Part shown: positions 27,539-37,546 of the stretch, in pieces
Layout: each line of letters begins with the position of its first letter
Numbering within the stretch: position 1 is the stretch's first letter
Assembly: GCA_977006965.1 (NCBI GenBank)
Contig: OZ345359.1
Span: forward strand, 868,001-932,000
Reading direction: 5' to 3'
Length of the DNA: 64,000 nucleotides
DNA from: Phymatolithon calcareum
Taxonomy: Eukaryota; Rhodophyta; Florideophyceae; Hapalidiales
Notes under the pieces: model-generated
Told to the model about the DNA's origin: nothing
Databases searched by the model: none
What the model saw: the letters and a program-made list of their open reading frames with translations, nothing else
Position numbers and translations under genes: made by a program

Positions 27539-30262
27539 TTATTGAACGGGGGGTGCCGGCGACATGCCCACGGACGGCGTTCTCGGCCCAATGCCCATAA
27601 TAGCCTCCACGCGATCGAGTAGTCTTCGAACCTCCTCGCCATCAATTCCGATCTGAGCCCTTTCCTCCAATGTATATCTAGTTTGCACAGCGGAGAGCAA
27701 CTCAGTTGCCACCTCAGCAACATTTGCGCGAACAGGACGAAGCAAAACAGCTCTCGACGCAGACTTCGTAATGTAAATCTTCATGCGCTCGACTATCTTA
27801 GGCAATTCTTTGTCCACGGCGCTAAGCACACTTTGCCATGTGGCTTTCAGTCGCTGAGGATCTGCAAAAGAGCCCGTATTTTTCTTGATAGTTGCAAACG
27901 GTGCTGGCGGTGGGGTCGGTGGTTCTTCTCCCTCTCTGAGCGGCTTGGTCGGTACGCGCGAGGACGCGGGCAGTGCATTACATTTCGCTAGGAAGTCCAG
28001 CACGGGATCGAGCAAGAGGCGCGTGGTCTTGAGAATGAATGACTCGCAGGCTCCTCGCACCCGATGGTCCAGCTCACGTTTGGAGTCCACAATTTTCTGG
28101 CGCACGGCTGGTGGAGCGGCTAGCGAGCGCAGTGACAGACGCCCACGGATGACTGATCCAAGCAGCGATCGCAGATCGCTAAAATCAAGCTCGTGCTCGG
28201 TGTAGCTCATTTCCACGTCGAAAGGCGAGATCTGTTCCCTCGTCATCAGCAATTGCCAAACCAGGAAGAGCTGCGCATGGTCGGCCGCATCTGGCTTCCC
28301 AGTCGACTCGATTCGCCCTGCCGCACTACTCACCAATTGTACACAAGCCGCCACAGACTCCTGTGCCACACCTGCGAATACCTGAGCGTCTACACACCGG
28401 TATAGCATTGATAGCAGTCGCAAAGTCCGTTCAACAGGCGGGTACCACGCAGAGTAAATTCCACCGTTTCGAAACTCTGCCTCCTCCGCAGCCTTTTCTT
28501 GGGCACTTAAAGTGTCTTCCGGTAGTAGCGGTTCGACGGTGTCTTCCGCCTCCGCACTTAGTGAGGACGAAGGCTTTGATTCGCCAAAAGAGCTGGGGAG
28601 GCCGGAAGAAGCTGCGATGGCACGTTTTTGCCGCAGAAGTCGTTCCGGATAGTCCAGATGCGCGGGGGAAGGTTTGAATCCCCGAATTTCATCACGCAAA
28701 TATACCTCTGCTCTATAAATAATGCGTTCTTGCGCATCCGCGACAGCTCTCTGTGCAGAAGGTGTAAAAGCAGCTCCAGCTGCTCCCCGTCGCGGAACCT
28801 CATCGCCAATAATTTCAGTCTTGAGAACTTCAATCAGGTACACGAGTTTGTCCAGATCATTCTCCTGTAAAATAAGGGGTCGCAATTCGCTGTACACCAC
28901 ATCACAAATCGATTTGAGCGCGGAAACGAGCACTGGACTATCCCCACCGGCATTGTCGAGCGACTCTGCGGGGAAGAAGTGGTCATAAAGTTGCCGCTCC
29001 AGTTGGCAGACACGCAGGACATACGAGGAGCCTAGACGAGCAAGTGCAATCATGTTCTTATCCTCAGCCAGAGACCTGATATGTGCAGATACCGAGGGGT
29101 CGACGAGGCGTCTCCTCTGTTCAAGGAAACACTCCTCGCAATCTGAGTAAAGCGAGAGCGCTGCACTGCGCGTCGAAAAGAGTGGGTTAGTATTCATCCC
29201 CGATACGTTGCTTCCCACACCAGGGGCGTAGGGGTCTGCAGGACCGCCCGTACGTGAATACGAAGATCGTCGACGTGAACTACCTGCGCTTCCTGGTGTC
29301 CCTGGCATTGCGGCCGGAGATTTGGCTCTTGAATGAAGCTCAGTCATGAATGATTTCACACCTCCAGCAATTGTGCGGAAGCGCAAATATTCTTTGGCGG
29401 CATCAGTGAGATCTGCCTGTCGAAAGGTTGCCCCAGCAGCGCGTTCTTCGCGGAGCTCCTTCATAATTTGGGTTGTAGTGTCCCTTAACAAGGTAACCGT
29501 GTGGTCGCGCACCATAGAAAATGCGCGGCGCTGCAGTTCCAAAAATCGCACCAAGTATCCATCGGCATCGGCCACAGCACCAGTCGAGCTGGATGCATAC
29601 GCGACGCATTCATCGAGGCGGTGCAAAAGCTTCACAAACTCTGGGTGAGTGGGACTGATGGAGCCCTTTCCTCCACCGAAACGCACTGTCAGTGTTTCCA
29701 GCTCTTCGAAGTACGCAAGTCTCTTTCTCAACGCATCCGCGAGCTCGGCCATGCGCTTGCGTTCAGCGACCATTGTTTGACAATCTTGTCGGAACTGGTC
29801 GGTGACGGCAACGACTTCCTCACGACCAGCGCGGATATCCGCAAGTGCCTCCTCAGCAGCAGAGACTGTCTCCAGCATTGCAAGAGCTTTCGCACGGTCC
29901 TCCTGCAATCCATCGATGATGCGTCTGAACTTGTCGTTGTTCGCCTCCTCAAGACGGCGCTCCATCTCATTGTGCCACGCGTGGAATTCTTCAGCAGTAC
30001 TCACTGTGACCAATCCTTTCAGCCCATCGGCGCCAAAGTAAGCGTTTGGCTTTTCATCTGCGTTGGTGTTCGGCGCAGTGTTTTGCGATGAACTTTCGCG
30101 CTTCCCCTGGGAATTCGAAACTGCAGACTCAAGTCGCTGGCAAAGTGAAATTTGGGAATCTGTCAAAGGCGCGTTACTCTCCCAGAGCCGCAGAAACTCC
30201 CCATGTACACGCGCACGGGAAGTAGGGGCAGACCCTGATCCGGATCCGATGGACTGTGCCAT
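27539..30262 (-). CDS. COG3: COG complex subunit 3 (Sec34)
   Basis: 907 aa, single exon, ATG at 30262; the open frame upstream to 30316 starts with TTG only. The Sec34-like N-terminal domain shows the coiled-coil region (LRKRLAYFEELETLTVRF, then a LLHRLDECVAYASS segment like animal COG3). Later blocks match COG3 rather than COG6: CEECFLEQRRRLVDPS, LYDHFFPAES, QERIIYRAEVYLRDEI, GFKPSPAHLDYPERL and AWYPPVERTLRLLSMLYRCV. A Ser/Gly/Pro insertion near residues 325-385 and a low-complexity C-terminus are extra. COG3 belongs to lobe A of the conserved oligomeric Golgi tether for intra-Golgi retrograde vesicles. Divergent from HGH1. Confidence 0.92.
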   Translation of the reverse strand: MAQSIGSGSGSAPTSRARVHGEFLRLWESNAPLTDSQISLCQRLESAVSNSQGKRESSSQNTAPNTNADEKPNAYFGADGLKGLVTVSTAEEFHAWHNEMERRLEEANNDKFRRIIDGLQEDRAKALAMLETVSAAEEALADIRAGREEVVAVTDQFRQDCQTMVAERKRMAELADALRKRLAYFEELETLTVRFGGGKGSISPTHPEFVKLLHRLDECVAYASSSTGAVADADGYLVRFLELQRRAFSMVRDHTVTLLRDTTTQIMKELREERAAGATFRQADLTDAAKEYLRFRTIAGGVKSFMTELHSRAKSPAAMPGTPGSAGSSRRRSSYSRTGGPADPYAPGVGSNVSGMNTNPLFSTRSAALSLYSDCEECFLEQRRRLVDPSVSAHIRSLAEDKNMIALARLGSSYVLRVCQLERQLYDHFFPAESLDNAGGDSPVLVSALKSICDVVYSELRPLILQENDLDKLVYLIEVLKTEIIGDEVPRRGAAGAAFTPSAQRAVADAQERIIYRAEVYLRDEIRGFKPSPAHLDYPERLLRQKRAIAASSGLPSSFGESKPSSSLSAEAEDTVEPLLPEDTLSAQEKAAEEAEFRNGGIYSAWYPPVERTLRLLSMLYRCVDAQVFAGVAQESVAACVQLVSSAAGRIESTGKPDAADHAQLFLVWQLLMTREQISPFDVEMSYTEHELDFSDLRSLLGSVIRGRLSLRSLAAPPAVRQKIVDSKRELDHRVRGACESFILKTTRLLLDPVLDFLAKCNALPASSRVPTKPLREGEEPPTPPPAPFATIKKNTGSFADPQRLKATWQSVLSAVDKELPKIVERMKIYITKSASRAVLLRPVRANVAEVATELLSAVQTRYTLEERAQIGIDGEEVRRLLDRVEAIMGIGPRTPSVGMSPAPPVQ

Positions 30263-30570
30263 CTCTGCGTCAAGATCGCGAAGCAGACGACCGCGGGAGA
30301 GCTCGGAATGGGACAAACGAAGAAGGTAAAATTGGGAAAGTTCGAAAGCAATTGCAAAGTGTCAGCAAAATTGGGCAAATTTAATTTGAAAATCAAAAGC
30401 GCAGGTTTTCATTGAAAAAAGTGGAACCAAATCGACCCCAAAAATATTCCATTATTGGGCCACATTTCCAGCACATCTATGGATCAAACATGCGCCCAAC
30501 GTCGACGCAGCCCAGACTGCAAGCGAGGAAAGTGTTCAATATTCACAACTCCCAGACTTCTACCACCAAG
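30263..30570. promoter_or_regulatory. Shared upstream region of COG3 and HGH1
   Basis: 308 bp between divergent start codons. A-rich runs are present but no defined element. Confidence 0.4.
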
Positions 30571-31614
30571 ATGCACTCAGAAACGTTTTCAATGCTAGAC
30601 CAAATGCTTTCCCCGAAAGTTCCAGCACAACTTCGCGCAGCAGCCGCCACGGCTGCAGCAGCGGGCTCTGGCGACACTGGTTTTCGCGGCGAGCTGGGCT
30701 CAACTGAGCTTGGAAAAAAGGTATTAAAACGGCTCCTCGCACTAACAGCAGACACGGCAACAAGCCGTTTCGTACTTTCAGCACTGGTGAACATTGCAGA
30801 GGATGAAACCGCTGCAGTTGCTCTCGTGGCGTTGAACGCAGTGCCACGTACATGCCAATCAATCCAAGACCCTGACGCTCGACCGCTTATCTCGCTGCAT
30901 TCCGCTCTGTTGTCGAACGTTACACGCTTCTCGGCTGGTCGCGACGCGTTGTGCGATGGTGCAGTTGCTCAAGCGCGCACACTGAGCATGCTCGAACGTC
31001 CCAAGTATATTCCGAGTCTGCTCTGGGCTGCAAACCTTGCCGCCACGGCATCGGGTCGCAAGCTCCTGGTGCAAAGTCCTGGTGGGAAATCCGGTGCCAC
31101 GCCTCTGGATCAATTGCTCGAAGTCCTCTGCGATGAGGACAAGGCGCGCCGCTTCGCGGTTGCGAGCGCAGTGCGAAATTGCGCTCTTGCTGAAGATTGT
31201 CACACAATGTTGCTGGAAGATACAACAGTACTAGGTGCAACTTTGGCAAGATTCGTGACGAAAAAGCGAAAATTGGACCCCGATGAGATGATTACCGTGC
31301 CGCGGCAGGTGCGCAATGCGTATGAGCTGGACAATGCACTCACCCCGGAGCCCTCAGAGGATATTCGTTTGCTCTTGGCGGAGGGCCTGCTGTTGTTGTG
31401 TAAGACGGCGGAAGGGCGAGATGGTCTTCGAGCGGATGGGGCGTATGCCGTACTGAGAGAGTGGCATCTTGAAGAAGAGTCGGAAAGCGTGAAGGAAGCC
31501 ATTGAGTCTGTCGTAGACAGAACAAAGCTTCTCGATGAGGAGAAACCTCCTCAAATAAGCGAGATTTCAGAGGATGCTGATGCTGATATAGACGATTCTG
31601 TGGATGCACAATAG
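30571..31614 (+). CDS. HGH1: HGH1 family protein (eEF2 folding factor)
   Basis: 347 aa from the ATG at 30571; another in-frame ATG at 30490 would add 27 residues and cannot be excluded. Armadillo-like helical repeats span the protein. The family blocks DUF383 and DUF384 are recognisable by VASAVRNCALAEDCHTMLL, the ELDNALTPEPSEDIRLLLAE segment (PDPDIRKMLLEAL in relatives), LLLCKTAEGRDGLR and YAVLREWHLEEESE. In yeast, Hgh1 works with TRiC and Hsp90 in folding elongation factor 2. The tail is acidic (DADADIDD). Convergent with EAF6 (119-bp spacer). Confidence 0.85.
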   Translation: MHSETFSMLDQMLSPKVPAQLRAAAATAAAAGSGDTGFRGELGSTELGKKVLKRLLALTADTATSRFVLSALVNIAEDETAAVALVALNAVPRTCQSIQDPDARPLISLHSALLSNVTRFSAGRDALCDGAVAQARTLSMLERPKYIPSLLWAANLAATASGRKLLVQSPGGKSGATPLDQLLEVLCDEDKARRFAVASAVRNCALAEDCHTMLLEDTTVLGATLARFVTKKRKLDPDEMITVPRQVRNAYELDNALTPEPSEDIRLLLAEGLLLLCKTAEGRDGLRADGAYAVLREWHLEEESESVKEAIESVVDRTKLLDEEKPPQISEISEDADADIDDSVDAQ

Positions 31615-31733
31615 AAATATAGTTTAGTAAACACAAAAAAAGGTTTTGACATAAGCTGCGATCGTTAAATGGGGATACAGCAATAGGAAATATGGGCGAA
31701 AGGAATAAATAATCACATAATTCCATCCTCCCC

Positions 31734-32384
31734 TTATCGCTTCTTTTTCTTCTTGCTTTGCGAACTTTTCTTGATGGCCTGGTTTTCAGCAACCTCTTTG
31801 CGTACTTGTGACGAAGCAGAGGATAAACTGAATATGCGGTCGGTGATCTTCGGCTTACGAACTTTCGGCGCGCCAGTAGCCGATCCACTGCCATTTCCCG
31901 TGGTGTTTTTTGTGGGACGATCCACGCGGCGAATGTAGCCATCCCAACCACGGAGGCAATTGCCATGGGGCCATGTTTCAGAAATGTAAGCTTCCTCCAA
32001 TTCCGAGAGATTGCTCTCGATGTTGCCCAGTTTCTTTGAGAGTGACAGTTGCGATTTCTCCAACAGCTTCGCCAGCTTCTGACGCTCAAGTTCTTGCGGC
32101 GTGGTAGGTTCCCCCTCCTTCACTGAAGGGCTTCCCTCTTTCGGCGACGGACTATTACCGTCCTTCCGCCTTGTTGCGGCAGCACCGCGCGCGCTCTTCG
32201 CGGACGCGCCGATACCGCCAGAGTTTGTCGCACCAACGGAGTCCACGTCCTTCATGACGACATCGGGCGCAGGAGATGAAGCCTTCTTCGGGGCCAGGAC
32301 GTTTGTGGCACCAACAGGCCCAATTTCAAGGCGCGATTTTGTCGCGTTCAATGCACCTGCTTGAGTTCCAGCGCCTGCTGGCAT
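31734..32384 (-). CDS. EAF6: EAF6/MEAF6 subunit of NuA4-type histone acetyltransferase
   Basis: 216 aa, ATG at 32384. The conserved EAF6 domain lies at about residues 100-185: a coiled coil (KLAKLLEKSQLSLSKKLGNI), SELEEAYISET, HGNCLRGWDGYIR and DRIFSLSSASSQVRKE, matching the EGSYLxxT...GNIIRGWDxY...ERLFSxSS pattern. The first 95 residues are a low-complexity Ala/Ser/Pro-rich extension not typical of the family, and the C-terminus is a lysine-rich tail (KKSSQSKKKKKR), a likely nuclear signal. EAF6 bridges ING or EPC proteins and the catalytic subunit in NuA4, HBO1 and MOZ complexes. Confidence 0.88.
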   Translation of the reverse strand: MPAGAGTQAGALNATKSRLEIGPVGATNVLAPKKASSPAPDVVMKDVDSVGATNSGGIGASAKSARGAAATRRKDGNSPSPKEGSPSVKEGEPTTPQELERQKLAKLLEKSQLSLSKKLGNIESNLSELEEAYISETWPHGNCLRGWDGYIRRVDRPTKNTTGNGSGSATGAPKVRKPKITDRIFSLSSASSQVRKEVAENQAIKKSSQSKKKKKR

Positions 32385-32657
32385 TTCAACAAAATGGTAT
32401 GCAGGCGGACCTGATCCTGTTCTTGTAGGTAAGAGTCCGCGCACTTGGTGGAAACAGTCGACTTTGATTCGGATGGAATACGAGTGAATCAGAATCCGCC
32501 ACGAGGCATTATTGCAATCTGTTATCCAATTAATTTCCTTCAAATAATCTGCAAATTATATGCAAAGTTCTCAAACTTTTTATTTAATTCCCACAACGAA
32601 CTTAGGTTGCGGCTTAAAAGTTTTTTATATAATTTTTAATCCCCAACCCGCCCCTAA
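32385..32657. other. Upstream region of EAF6
   Basis: About 270 bp, AT-rich, ending in the TAA target duplication of the MITE (32655-32657). Presumed EAF6 promoter and leader; no element identified. Confidence 0.4.
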
Positions 32658-33105
32658 GAGCACGACCACCGCGCGGCTAAATCAAAAGGCTAAATTGCTA
32701 TAATTTCACGGCTAAAAATAGAATACGCAATGCGCATCCCTACCGCTCCAAAAGCTATTTCAAAAGTGTGTTTCAGAATTTTAATGGCTACGCGCATGGA
32801 CCTGAGCCGTGTTGTCCATATCGTTCCATGTAAAGTTGCCACCAATTGCAATGGAAGAGCACAGCAGCATTTTGGCCCGACAATTATTTGGTTTATTTGG
32901 GCCCAAATGCTGTGGTGCTTCCGCGGTGTGGGTTCATCGCATACGTATGGCGTTGCTAAATTGCTAAACAAATTGCTATAATTTTTTGCGATAGCAATTT
33001 GTATCGCAATTTGGCAATTTGTTTGTCCATTTGATCGCCGGTGGTGTTGCGTTTCCAACTGCTTCCAGGAATTTTTAGCAATTTGGCCTCGCGGTGGTCG
33101 TGCTC
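32658..33105. mobile_element. MITE, PIF/Harbinger (Tourist-like) type
   Basis: 448 bp with terminal inverted repeats: GAGCACGACCACCGCGCGGC at the left (32658 on) and its complement with two mismatches in the first 25 bp at the right end (33081-33105). It is flanked by TAA (32655-32657 and 33106-33108), the 3-bp target typical of Harbinger. The interior has no open frame of note and is rich in TTGCTATAATTT and GCAATTTG motifs, including an imperfect inner hairpin around 32860-32925. Non-autonomous; the transposase source is not in this window. It lies about 275 bp upstream of EAF6. Confidence 0.75.
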
Positions 33106-33322
33106 TAATAAGTTCACAGAAAAATATTTACCCGTCCTTCGAAGAAAACGTTTTTATTGATAGAAACATAAATGTTTTTGAAATTTCATTTCGGAGTAGC
33201 CTCAGACCTTCCTTCAAACAGGTAAATCCGCTCTTATGTGTTTCTGTCTTTACTTGAAAGTCATAAACTGAAACATATATTTTATCAAGCTCTGAATAAT
33301 GCGTTGCAGAGGTTTAAGGACG
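33106..33322. other. Intergenic, nothing recognised
   Basis: Short AT-rich spacer between the MITE and the next open frame. Confidence 0.4.
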
Positions 33323-33697
33323 TCAGCACAAGCCTGAGAAACGGCACGCTGATTCGGTATCCGATTCAAATCCGAAGTCTGTCAGGTATTGATCTATGCC
33401 CCACTTGATTTGTGCCTTGGCTTTGACCTCTTTTCGCACAAATATCGTGGTCATGGTACAACGCAGAGGGTTTGAGTAGCGGCGTACCTTGGAGTGGGAC
33501 CAGACTTCCGTTTTTTCCGCCTTCGTGAACAAACTGTTGGTTATGAGCTCTACGGCGTTTACCTGTCCAGTTGCGAGCTGCGGGGAGAGACGTACCTTTC
33601 CAAATTCTGTAAGGAATTCGCTGAATGCAAAAATTGCATTATTAACACTCTCGTACTGCACATCCATTATTGGACAAATCTGGACCGAATTGGACAT
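33323..33697 (-). CDS. Hypothetical protein, 124 aa
   Basis: ATG-started frame with a protein-like composition (NAIFAFSEFLTEFGKVRLS, NAVELITNSLFTKAEKTEVW, RKEVKAKAQIKWGIDQYL). No family recognised, no signal peptide or membrane helix. A second plausible frame lies immediately upstream on the same strand (33667-33966, MFGSVGKTRTQHVGDHGG) and might be a 5' exon or an older part of the same gene; no clean splice junction was found. It sits in TE-rich DNA, so it could be a transposon remnant. Confidence 0.35.
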   Translation of the reverse strand: MSNSVQICPIMDVQYESVNNAIFAFSEFLTEFGKVRLSPQLATGQVNAVELITNSLFTKAEKTEVWSHSKVRRYSNPLRCTMTTIFVRKEVKAKAQIKWGIDQYLTDFGFESDTESACRFSGLC

Positions 33698-34888
33698 TCT
33701 ACTTTTCTGAATAGGTAAACAATACTTCTCTGGTACAGTAGCAGGATTTCTATTACTTTTTTGTTCCCAAAATTCTTCTCACCAAGGTTCATGTCTCCAC
33801 CATGGTCTCCGACATGCTGGGTTCTTGTCTTTCCTACGCTCCCGAACATAACAAAATTCCTTGCATTTCTGATGTTGACCGCAAGAGACCAATTGATTCG
33901 CTTCTGTTGTTCCAAAACGAACTTTCTACAGGTCAGTGATGTTCCAAACCGATAAGCGAGGCGCATGGAGGCCTATAATGATGTCGAAACTCTTCTTGAT
34001 TCAAGGACGCGCTGTTAAAACAGCGGTTCATGACCTCGTTTTTTTCCTTTGCATTATAATCTCAGAGGACTACTGTATGATAGTCCTCTGGGACCTCACA
34101 TGCGGTCGAGGCTAGTTTATGATTACTTTTTGCCATGCACATAATTCGTATCATCATGACATGATACTGCAGTTGAGATCGATCTGATCAAATAATTTCG
34201 AAAAAATTGCTAAATCTTAGTCGATGAGCCCGTTTGATACTGAGTGGATCAAAGCTGTGCTGCTCGCGAACCGTGGAATCACCTGGACAACTTGCTTTTC
34301 GTATCTTGACGGTGATGGCAAGGTCAAAAACAGTTTTTTTAACGGATCAGTAAAACAGTAAAAAAGCTGTTCTACCCATCTCGTATTGTCTGCGTGGACA
34401 TTTGTAGCCCACCTATTTACCCCAGAAAACTATTCTAGACCTCTCCCCGTCACCAAGGACGTCATGTACCGCTGGTTAAAGTGGCCGAATACGGCAATAA
34501 TGTAGATGGCAGACCGCAGCTTTCCTTCGTGCAGCTACAGCGGGAAGGCTTGAAGGGCCAAGGGATCAATGTGTTTTAGGTTGGAGTCGGGATTTCCCAG
34601 TTTTTTCACAATTTCCAGTTGAATGTTGGTCAAAACCCTAAATGCATTTAGGGACGCATTTACTGTGGGTGCGATACGTTTCGCGCGTATGATACGAAAC
34701 TGGACGAAAAATGTCGAATCGTTGTGCATTCTTGGCGCAACTTCTGGGGCGGAGCAGCTGCCCCGGACCGACACAGCAAGCACTGCCAAGTTTTGGGTTG
34801 TTTATGCAGCCGAGGCTTACCATTTGGCACTTCAGCTATAGCGCCGCATGTGTCGCACACCGCCTCCATCGACTAGCAAGTTCCCCGA
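33698..34888. other. Intergenic with one hairpin
   Basis: Contains a perfect 10-bp stem (CAGAGGACTA, 34063-34072, with TAGTCCTCTG, 34081-34090) and an 8-nt loop. No gene supported. The last 200 bp are the presumed promoter and leader of the SIZ/PIAS gene. Confidence 0.45.
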
Positions 34889-37546
34889 ATGAGCATCGCT
34901 CGACCCAAGACCACTTTGAGACGTCGCCGTGTTTATGACGAAGACTCGCAAACAATGCGACCGTCCAGACAACAGCAACAGTGGAACCAGCGCTATGCCC
35001 CACCCAACGATCCCCTTGCGTCCTTGATGCTTCCGGGGCCGAGTGCCGGCGGCAGCGCTCCACCCCCGCTTCCGCATACTCTTATTCCCCCGCCGCCGTC
35101 GCTTGGAGTCATGCCTCCCTTCAACCATCTCCCGCCAAACTTTCCGCTTCCCTCCAACGACCCGTCGGACGACTGGGCACAGTTCTACCCCAACAGCGCA
35201 TCAGCTCCCGCTTCCGCGCCGGCCGCATCGTTCCACCAAATGGACCGTCGCTTGCAGCCGCATCATCGCGATCACAGCTTTCGTGCGCAGCAACACCCAC
35301 CCATGCATCCTCCCTTCCATCAGAACCCGGCCAACTCATTCCACGCCGGAACAACGTATGCTGCGCAGTCTCATCGTCGTCCGAACGGAAGTAATGTGGA
35401 TACTCGTGGGACCTCTCCCCGGTCAGCGCCGCAAAGCGTGTCCAATCCGAGCAATTATACGTTGCGACAGATCACTCCTGTTCGGGATGCATTGGATACT
35501 TTCGAGGACAAATCTCTCATCATTTCGAAACTTGCGATGTTTCTCACGGACTCAAGGACTTCCCTGCCGGTTGTCCAGCGTAGGAAAGCTATTCTGGACT
35601 TTGCAGGCTATCCGCCCTCGTATCGCTTACCCGTCGATATTCTTTGCGGCCTCAATAAGACGGACCTAGACAACCTTGCTTGGGCATTCGTTGTTTCGCG
35701 GGGTGGCCGAAAAATGGACCTTGCGCATCGAATCGCCGAGTCGCTGAAAGCCCCTCTCAGATGGCGGACGCCGACCAATCGCAGATATGGCGGTACCCAT
35801 AGCCGGAGAAGCAATAGATATACTTCCGCTGAAATTTCTACGTCTTCCAATGGCGGCATCTATGGCCAGCAGTCACAGCAATCGTCGGTTGCCCTTGCCA
35901 ATAACTTCGTTGGTCCACCTTCGGCCATGACTGGCAATGTAAGCAGGTCCAGTATGCCGAACCTAGCGGCGAGAAACTCATTTGATCCGTATGCCCGTCG
36001 GCTTCAGCGTGCACTTGGCCCTCCAAGTGCTTCCGGGAATGATTCTCGTGCTCCATTGCGCAATCGCAAAGATATTCCCGCCATGTTAAGGGGTGAGACC
36101 TTTATGTTCCCAGAAAATCCGTTTAATCTTCCTCTAAAACCTCCGCTTGGGGATCCGGGCTTTGAAGTTTTTACGACCGCACGGCTTACCAGCGGCCAGA
36201 ATGATCCGACTTTAACATTTGCAACTCCTTCCTCTTCGGACCTTGGCGATGTGGAAGGAAAAGGAGATGTGCAAATTCATCTTCGATGTCTTCGCATGGA
36301 GCCGAACAAACCCGTTAGCAAGTGGAAACAAAGCTGGCCGTTCCCAGTATCAAGCAGAGTCAATGGAACAGTTGTAAATCTGAACCAGGCACAAAGATAC
36401 ACAAACGGAAAGCTTGCAGGTACTGATAAGGCAACAAACATTACGCCGTGTTTGCGTAACAAGACCAAGGGAGCGGATAACACTGTCGTTTTGAGACGGC
36501 AGTCGAGCTCTGCTGCGTCAACACAAGGGACTTTTGTCGTGTTCGCGCAGCAGGTTCTTGTTCGCAACAGTGCCACAATGGAGGCGATCGTGATGAAGCA
36601 CAGCGCAGAATTCTGGGCGAAGCGACGTCGTGAGCTGGTTGCGAAAGGCATGGACCCAAGCACTTCGGACTTTGAAATTGCGCGTTTGGGGGTTGTCGAG
36701 TCTCTGACGTCCTCTGATGATATTGCCATGGAGTCAATGAAAGTGTCTCTGCGCTGTCCTCTGTCTTTGTTACACATCACAATTCCGGTGAAGGGGAAGG
36801 AATGTGCGCATGTTCAATGCTTTGATTTATCAAATTTTCTGCAATATGCCAGGCGAAGCACGAAGTTCCAGTGCCCAGTATGTAACAAGCTTAATGCCCA
36901 CCCCTCTACTCTTATTATTTGTCCCTATCTTCAGCATGCTCTATCCCAATTTAAGGACAGTGACGATGTGGAAGTTTCTTCCGATGGCACTATGGTGGCC
37001 ATAGAGACGCGTCCAAAAGGTGTTGCCTCCGATACCGATGATGACGATGATGATAAGGGCGTGGACAAAGACAAAGGTTCTGCAAAACGTGCGAACGGGT
37101 CTGGTCCAACAAGAAGCAAACCAGCACCGATTGTAGTCAATCTGTGCAGCGACAGCGAGGACGAGATAGGGACACTTGGTGCGGCGGTGGAGAACGGAGA
37201 TGATAATCATGCGCAGGATGCCACTTCTGCTCCGAATGGGGAGCAGGAGAATAATGAAGAGTGGAATGGGAACACCGACGCCCAAGATGATGATGCGTCA
37301 CAGGAAGTTACTTTCGAAACTACTTTTCGTGCGGACGAGCAGTTCTTCCCTTGGGGCGATTATTCTGAGCATGATAGTAGTGCGGAGAACACCGTGGCGG
37401 GCTCGACCCCAAGGGAATCAACTCCGGCGAGCACGCCTGCAAATGGAACCGGTCATTACGGTCATCTGGACAATATCTTTCCCAGCGCGAACAACAGCAA
37501 TGGCCAAGGATGGTCCGGCGGAGTCATCAATATTGACTCGGACTAG
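34889..37546 (+). CDS. SIZ/PIAS-type SUMO E3 ligase
   Basis: 885 aa, single exon. After a Pro/Gln/His-rich N-terminus (1-175) comes a SAP-like helical segment (about 235-290: GLNKTDLDNLAWAFVVSRGG, RKMDLAHRIAESL), a PINIT-like region (about 390-600), and a MIZ/SP-RING (about 620-690). The SP-RING contains the expected Cys/His spacing: SLRCPLSLLHITIPVKGKEC, AHVQCFDLSNFLQYA and FQCPVCNK. The acidic C-terminus holds two SUMO-interaction motifs (IVVNLCSDSEDE and VINIDSD at the very end). The domain order equals plant SIZ1 and animal PIAS minus the plant PHD finger. The product would transfer SUMO from Ubc9 to nuclear proteins. Weak similarity in the SAP region is the main uncertainty. Confidence 0.9.
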   Translation: MSIARPKTTLRRRRVYDEDSQTMRPSRQQQQWNQRYAPPNDPLASLMLPGPSAGGSAPPPLPHTLIPPPPSLGVMPPFNHLPPNFPLPSNDPSDDWAQFYPNSASAPASAPAASFHQMDRRLQPHHRDHSFRAQQHPPMHPPFHQNPANSFHAGTTYAAQSHRRPNGSNVDTRGTSPRSAPQSVSNPSNYTLRQITPVRDALDTFEDKSLIISKLAMFLTDSRTSLPVVQRRKAILDFAGYPPSYRLPVDILCGLNKTDLDNLAWAFVVSRGGRKMDLAHRIAESLKAPLRWRTPTNRRYGGTHSRRSNRYTSAEISTSSNGGIYGQQSQQSSVALANNFVGPPSAMTGNVSRSSMPNLAARNSFDPYARRLQRALGPPSASGNDSRAPLRNRKDIPAMLRGETFMFPENPFNLPLKPPLGDPGFEVFTTARLTSGQNDPTLTFATPSSSDLGDVEGKGDVQIHLRCLRMEPNKPVSKWKQSWPFPVSSRVNGTVVNLNQAQRYTNGKLAGTDKATNITPCLRNKTKGADNTVVLRRQSSSAASTQGTFVVFAQQVLVRNSATMEAIVMKHSAEFWAKRRRELVAKGMDPSTSDFEIARLGVVESLTSSDDIAMESMKVSLRCPLSLLHITIPVKGKECAHVQCFDLSNFLQYARRSTKFQCPVCNKLNAHPSTLIICPYLQHALSQFKDSDDVEVSSDGTMVAIETRPKGVASDTDDDDDDKGVDKDKGSAKRANGSGPTRSKPAPIVVNLCSDSEDEIGTLGAAVENGDDNHAQDATSAPNGEQENNEEWNGNTDAQDDDASQEVTFETTFRADEQFFPWGDYSEHDSSAENTVAGSTPRESTPASTPANGTGHYGHLDNIFPSANNSNGQGWSGGVINIDSD

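Noticed and set aside
27539-30262. Initial call as COG6
   Set aside because: Blocks such as AWYPPVERTLRLLSMLYRCV and QERIIYRAEVYL fit COG3/Sec34, not COG6.
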